A DNA stretch of 64,000 bases from Siphlonurus alternatus (Eukaryota; Arthropoda; Insecta; Ephemeroptera; Siphlonuridae): NCBI GenBank assembly GCA_949825025.1, contig OX463785.1, positions 16,369,971 through 16,433,970 on the forward strand. Direction: 5' to 3'. Positions within the stretch are counted from its first letter, which is position 1. Each line of letters begins with the position of its first letter. The translations under genes and the position numbers were made by a program. Below, piece after piece: positions 60,175 to 64,000 of the stretch. A model generated the notes under the pieces. It searched no databases, was not told the origin of the DNA, and was given only the letters and a program-made list of their open reading frames with translations.

Positions 60175-62570
60175 TTATGTTTCCTTGGTTATTTGAGGAG
60201 GTTCATTAATAAGTTTAACTGTAGCGTCCCAGCCTTTAATGCTCCATTCTCTAATTTTCTTGGGGGCAACGCTGATACCATCAAACGTAGCATAAACTGC
60301 CTTGTTCCAGTTGACCCTCAGGAATGCTCCAAGTTCATTGGGTTTTGGAACATCAGGGATCTGTGGACACAAACATAAAATTAGGGGTAGGTAGGGGAAT
60401 GAGTCTTAAGATGATGTCTGCTGAGGACATACAAACACTATACTAATTGTGTGACGTACAATTTTGTAGAATAGTTCTGGACATGAAGAAATTAATTTAT
60501 AAATGGCTCTGGATTTAAAAATGTTATATGCATGAAGAAAATGCAAAAATACACTATCCATGGCCCAATGTTAAAAGAAAAAACATGAAAATTATGACAA
60601 AAATTAAAAATGTTCTCCTCTACGAATAAATTATAGATTTCTCCATGCTCTACATCCCCTATCATTTGCTAAAATACCAAGTGTACAAATTCAAGCTAGT
60701 TTTTAAGTATGGATTTTTAAAGTTGACTAATTTAACATGGGAGACGTGGAACTTCCTTGTTAAATTTTAGTCTACTTTAAAAATTAATAACTCAAAAACT
60801 AGCTTGAATTTTTATACCTGATATTTTAGCTACTGATAAGGGATGCAGTAGAGAGTATTTTAAGAAATGTTTTTTATAACGTTCATGTGTGGGAAAATTA
60901 AACCTTACTGATCAATATCATCAAATTATTTTCCATAAAAAAAAAAAATCGATTTTTTAGATATTCAGCATTTATATTTTATGATTAGCAATTAGCATTG
61001 TTTTAAGGGTTACTGAAAAATAGGGTTAGTATAGATAGTACAGCTCGCTGATATTTTCAGCAAACCTTCCTCACACCATGAAATGACTTGTAATGGAAAA
61101 AATTAGACTAAAATCAATGAAAATTTCGAGATATTCAGCATAGAAAAGTAGCAGTTTTAAATGGGGACTACTGTGGTTGTGAGACTTTTGAGTCGGTGTC
61201 TTTTTCACACGGAAAAATTAATTTCACAAAATCTGCACCAAATTTGTATTTTTGTTACTTCAGCAAACTAATTATAGTTATTTTGTCTTTTATTTTATAG
61301 ACTAAAATAAATATACATATATCTTTCAGTTTTTATCATTGGAAAATATAATGGCCACCGGTACGAAAATGATCAACGGGGTGGAGGGAGGGGGGGGGGG
61401 GACGGATTAAAAAAAATAATAAAACTGCTAAACTGCACAAATATTTACAAAATTACAAAAGGTCTGTTTGTAAACACACTAAATACACCATCAGAAATAA
61501 TTTATTATTACTGTATTGATGAACCTTCTGCATACATGGAACATAAGGAATATGTAAGGATCATCAATAATAATAAATTCTTTCCAATTGTGAATTTACG
61601 AATAGACCTAAACACATTAATCAAGTAAAGAAAATCCTGTGGCATATCTGATATACGTATTCATAAAGATGGATTTCCAAGAAGCAACGTCGAGCGGGGC
61701 GGGTAAGGCGCATCAATATTGTAGCAGTCATGTTGACTGAGAATTGTTTCTCGTAGCGCTGGAAGCTGTCAAATGATCACTATACGATATTGAAGCATTT
61801 CCCGCCCCACTCTTCTTAAGATTTGGGAGAAGAGAGTTTACCAGTATTGACTCTAATTCTAATGCAAATAGACTTTAGTGAAGACGATAAAGGTCTCGGC
61901 CTGTAACGTACATGAATGGAAAATTGAGACAGCAACTGAGATTACGACAGGGTTGGCAGGAGGTGACATTCATAACGTGAATGCTGGACATGAGATTTCT
62001 TTAATGGACGTGCCTCATGAAACACTCACATGGACATGATTCACATTTATCAAATGCTCGATCCGTACGAGACTTCTTTATAAGCTGCCACAATGCATTT
62101 CATACAGTATGCATATACTGTAATATATTATATGCATGCACATGATAAATACCGTGTATATGCATACTATATCATAACACATGCATACATAATTACGTAT
62201 ATAATCATACGTACTGCATGTATGCATATGCATATGCATATGCATACAGCTAATATCATACTGTACTGTATGCATATATATTAAACGAAATTATCCTAAA
62301 GCAAATTATTCACGCTCTTTTATCACAAGTTAAGTTTCCATAATCACCTTGACAGGTACATCTGTTAGAAGATTCGCTGTGTTTGCGTATGCTTTTTGGT
62401 AGAGTTCAGTCGATTTCTTGGCATCGCCCCATAGTCCCTCCTCTCTTGTCCAGTAAATAAAACCACCGACTAGACCGGCTCGGACTCCAAACCTGCATGA
62501 AACATAATTTATTAACTTAAAATTTTTCAAAATAATAGTTTATAGCTTACGAAATTAATCTATATGCCAT
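60175..62570 (-). CDS. MICOS13: MICOS complex subunit MIC13 (QIL1)
   Basis: Three exons on the minus strand: 62570-62551 (20 nt), 62492-62348, 60360-60175. Together they encode 116 aa, near the fly (about 120) and human (118) lengths. Exon 1 gives MAYRLIS with a split serine codon. Exon 2 gives FGVRAGLVGGFIYWTREEGL, a single membrane helix with a small-residue GLVGG motif, then WGDAKKSTELYQKAY. Exon 3 gives NWNKAVYATFDGIS, the conserved WN-x-GV-x-TF region, and stops after ITKET. MIC13 bridges the MIC60 and MIC10 subcomplexes at inner-membrane cristae junctions (established). Intron 1 is only 58 nt. The first exon was chosen because it alone supplies an ATG, a GTAAG donor and the required phase next to exon 2; it is less certain than the others. 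Confidence 0.88.
60561..60890. mobile_element. Degenerate foldback related to families B and C
   Basis: GGCCCAATGTTAAAAG and AAAATGTTCTCCTCTAC start the left arm. Inner blocks ACATCCCCTATCATTTGC, AGTTGACTAATTTAACATGG and AACTCAAAAACTAGCTTG match the inner module of families B and C, but the ends are eroded. It lies in MIC13 intron 2. Confidence 0.65.
61459..61611. mobile_element. TA-flanked MITE, family H copy 3
   Basis: AGGTCTGTTTGTAAACACAC at the left, GTGAATTTACGAATAGACCT at the right, and the core GATGAACCTTCTGC, then GGAACATAAGGA, with a short internal insertion. It lies in MIC13 intron 2. Confidence 0.78.
61690..61824. repeat. GC-edged hairpin in MIC13 intron 2
   Basis: GAGCGGGGCGGGTAAGGCGC, then ATCAATATTGTAG, pairs with TACGATATTGAAGCATTTCC, then CGCCCCACTC. 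MITE-like; no second copy noticed. Confidence 0.6.
62092..62284. repeat. TGCATA-rich alternating sequence
   Basis: Many ATGCAT/TGCATA units, including TATGCATATGCATATGCATA. It is self-complementary, which explains similar Met/His/Tyr frames on both strands. It is not coding. It lies in MIC13 intron 2. Confidence 0.8.
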
Positions 62571-62728
62571 TTTTCATCAAAATTTTCGTGGTTTTCGTTG
62601 AAATTAATTTTTTCCGGTCCGTGCTACCGAGAGTAACAAGCTGAAACCCTGAAACAGCTGATTCGTCAAACGTAAGGCGCAAGGCGCAAAGCAGCAAGGC
62701 GCCAGCAAGGCGCTCTGCTGCAAGCTGG

Positions 62729-62833
62729 GGTATGACTGGAGCGTTATACCAGCGTTATACTCCCCACAAGCTACGAAATAAATATGCTATCAGTTCTTCT
62801 GTAGTTCGTGGAGAATAATGCTCCAGTCATACC
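62729..62833. mobile_element. Hairpin element in the MIC13 5' flank
   Basis: GGTATGACTGGAGCGTTATA at the left pairs with GAATAATGCTCCAGTCATAC, then C, at the right, with imperfect inner pairing. It is about 160 bp upstream of the MIC13 ATG. Confidence 0.65.
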
Positions 62834-63775
62834 AAAAGAAGCAGAAAAAATAAATGGTTAAAAGTTTTAAAATTAGTGCGCCTTTTTGTGCTCTGACAGA
62901 TTCTGACATCTGGTGGCTAAATTTTGAAACTATGCAACTAGAAAGTGCTGCCATCTCTAGCAAGCAGATTGAAAATAAATTTTTTTTGGCTGCAAAAACG
63001 CGCCAAACCGACCATGTGCTCTTTTCTTGCTCTGTGAATTTTAGTTTTTAGTGCTTTTGTAAGATATTTTAATGTTAAAAATGTTTAAAACATTCACAAG
63101 AATTGTCTAAAATGCAAATAAACTATTCAACTGTTTGAGTTAGGGTTTATATTTATTATTTATACTAGAAAATGTGTTTTTAATGTGATCCAACAACCGG
63201 GTAAAAATTTGACAAGGGTTCCATGATATATGCTAGCTGATACGTGTTTTAACTTTAATTTATATCATTGGGACGCATTTTCTCCAAATTATATAGCAAC
63301 TTCAAGCTGTGTATTAATTGCAATAATAACCTTAAGGTACCTTAATTTAATCCACCTCACTTGCAGTCCATATATATATGGCACCCCGCGCGGTAAGTAC
63401 AGAATTTGATTATATTAATTTAATATATGTGATATATATCCTCCGAGAGATCCTACAGATCGAGCCATCGTTTTTCATTTCATGAAGCTATTTTTTTCAA
63501 TTTTTTAAGAACATTATTAGCATGTGCATGAAGGGTATTAAAGTGTATTACGTTTCAATGTATTTAGGATTGTAAATTCTCATATAATTTTTGGATATTA
63601 TTATAAGTATTAACGATTTGCGCATATATATATAGTTTCTTGTTAAATTTTATGGAAGATTTTAGATCAGAAAAATTTTGCATTTAATGAGACAACGTTT
63701 CCCATTGGTGGACGTTATTCCATTTGAACCAATGAATGAACAATTAGTAATCTCCGCGTAAAGTAACATATATTA

Positions 63776-63920
63776 TAGGTCTGATGTTCGTAAATACACA
63801 ATTATATCAGAAAGAGTGGATTATTTATTGTGATGAACCTTCTCTGCACATGAAACATAAGGTTCATCACAAATCACAAATAATCGATTCTTTCTGATTG
63901 TGCATTTACGAACAGACCTA
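63776..63920. mobile_element. TA-flanked MITE, family H copy 4
   Basis: TAGGTCTGATGTTCGTAAAT on the left and GTGCATTTACGAACAGACCT, then A, on the right. The core TGATGAACCTTCTCTGC, then GAAACATAAGGTTCATCA, is well preserved. Confidence 0.85.
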
Positions 63921-64000
63921 TATAATAATATATGATCGAGAAGTTGAAGCATTGCAGCTATAATAATTTAATATATGCATATATAATATCACCTAAAACA

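Larger units (their letters stand above)
62571..64000. other. MIC13 5' flank and right-edge spacer
   Basis: The MIC13 promoter side has a short (GCAAGGCGC)-type cluster near 62668-62715, a hairpin element (62729-62833) and two GCCATCT/ACATCTGGTGG motifs (62908-62957). Further right are AT-rich sequence and one family H MITE. The frame at 62854-63051 has no recognised family and is left out. Confidence 0.55.

Noticed and set aside
62854..63051. 65-residue plus-strand frame in the MIC13 5' flank
   Set aside because: No recognisable domain; it contains the AGATGGC-type motifs and is more likely regulatory or random.

Overview
This is a eukaryotic nuclear window, AT-rich, with GT-AG introns and many small inverted-repeat transposons. 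An insect is indicated by a full-length seven-transmembrane odorant receptor of the 7tm_6 family, a family restricted to insects, and by insect-like versions of the housekeeping genes. The species cannot be named from the sequence.

Five genes and one partial gene can be modelled exon by exon. In every case the splice phases join and the summed exon lengths divide by three. (1) 587-1737 (+): last two exons of PDSS1/COQ1, decaprenyl diphosphate synthase subunit 1. (2) 5361-15582 (+): odorant receptor, 8 exons, 449 aa. (3) 17170-21750 (+): UBE2Z (USE1), a ubiquitin-conjugating enzyme, 5 exons, 273 aa. (4) 26494-46472 (+): cytoplasmic dynein 1 intermediate chain (DYNC1I; fly short wing), 13 exons, 689 aa, with two in-frame microexons and a probable alternative first exon. 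(5) 50819-59470 (+): PA2G4/EBP1, 8 exons, 399 aa. (6) 60175-62570 (-): MICOS subunit MIC13/QIL1, 3 exons, 116 aa, convergent with PA2G4. The genes are not functionally linked; they are ordinary neighbours.

The most notable non-coding signal is a family of three GC-rich elements of about 170 nt, one in each of PA2G4 introns 4, 5 and 7. They fold as two hairpins separated by an H box (ACAGTA) and end in an ACA box 3 nt from the 3' end. The distances from the pockets to the boxes are 15 and 16 nt. They are interpreted as intron-encoded H/ACA box snoRNAs.

Introns and intergenic DNA are filled with non-autonomous foldback elements. These include long palindromes flanked by TTAA (several families), a four-copy element flanked by TA, three- and two-copy MITE families, and palindromes whose interior carries a decayed tRNA-like promoter. 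A fragment of a non-LTR retrotransposon reverse transcriptase lies at 25240-25722 (-). Several (TA)n tracts and one (TTTA)n tract produce meaningless repetitive reading frames. Repeat boundaries were read by eye and are accurate to a few bases unless a duplicated target site is stated.
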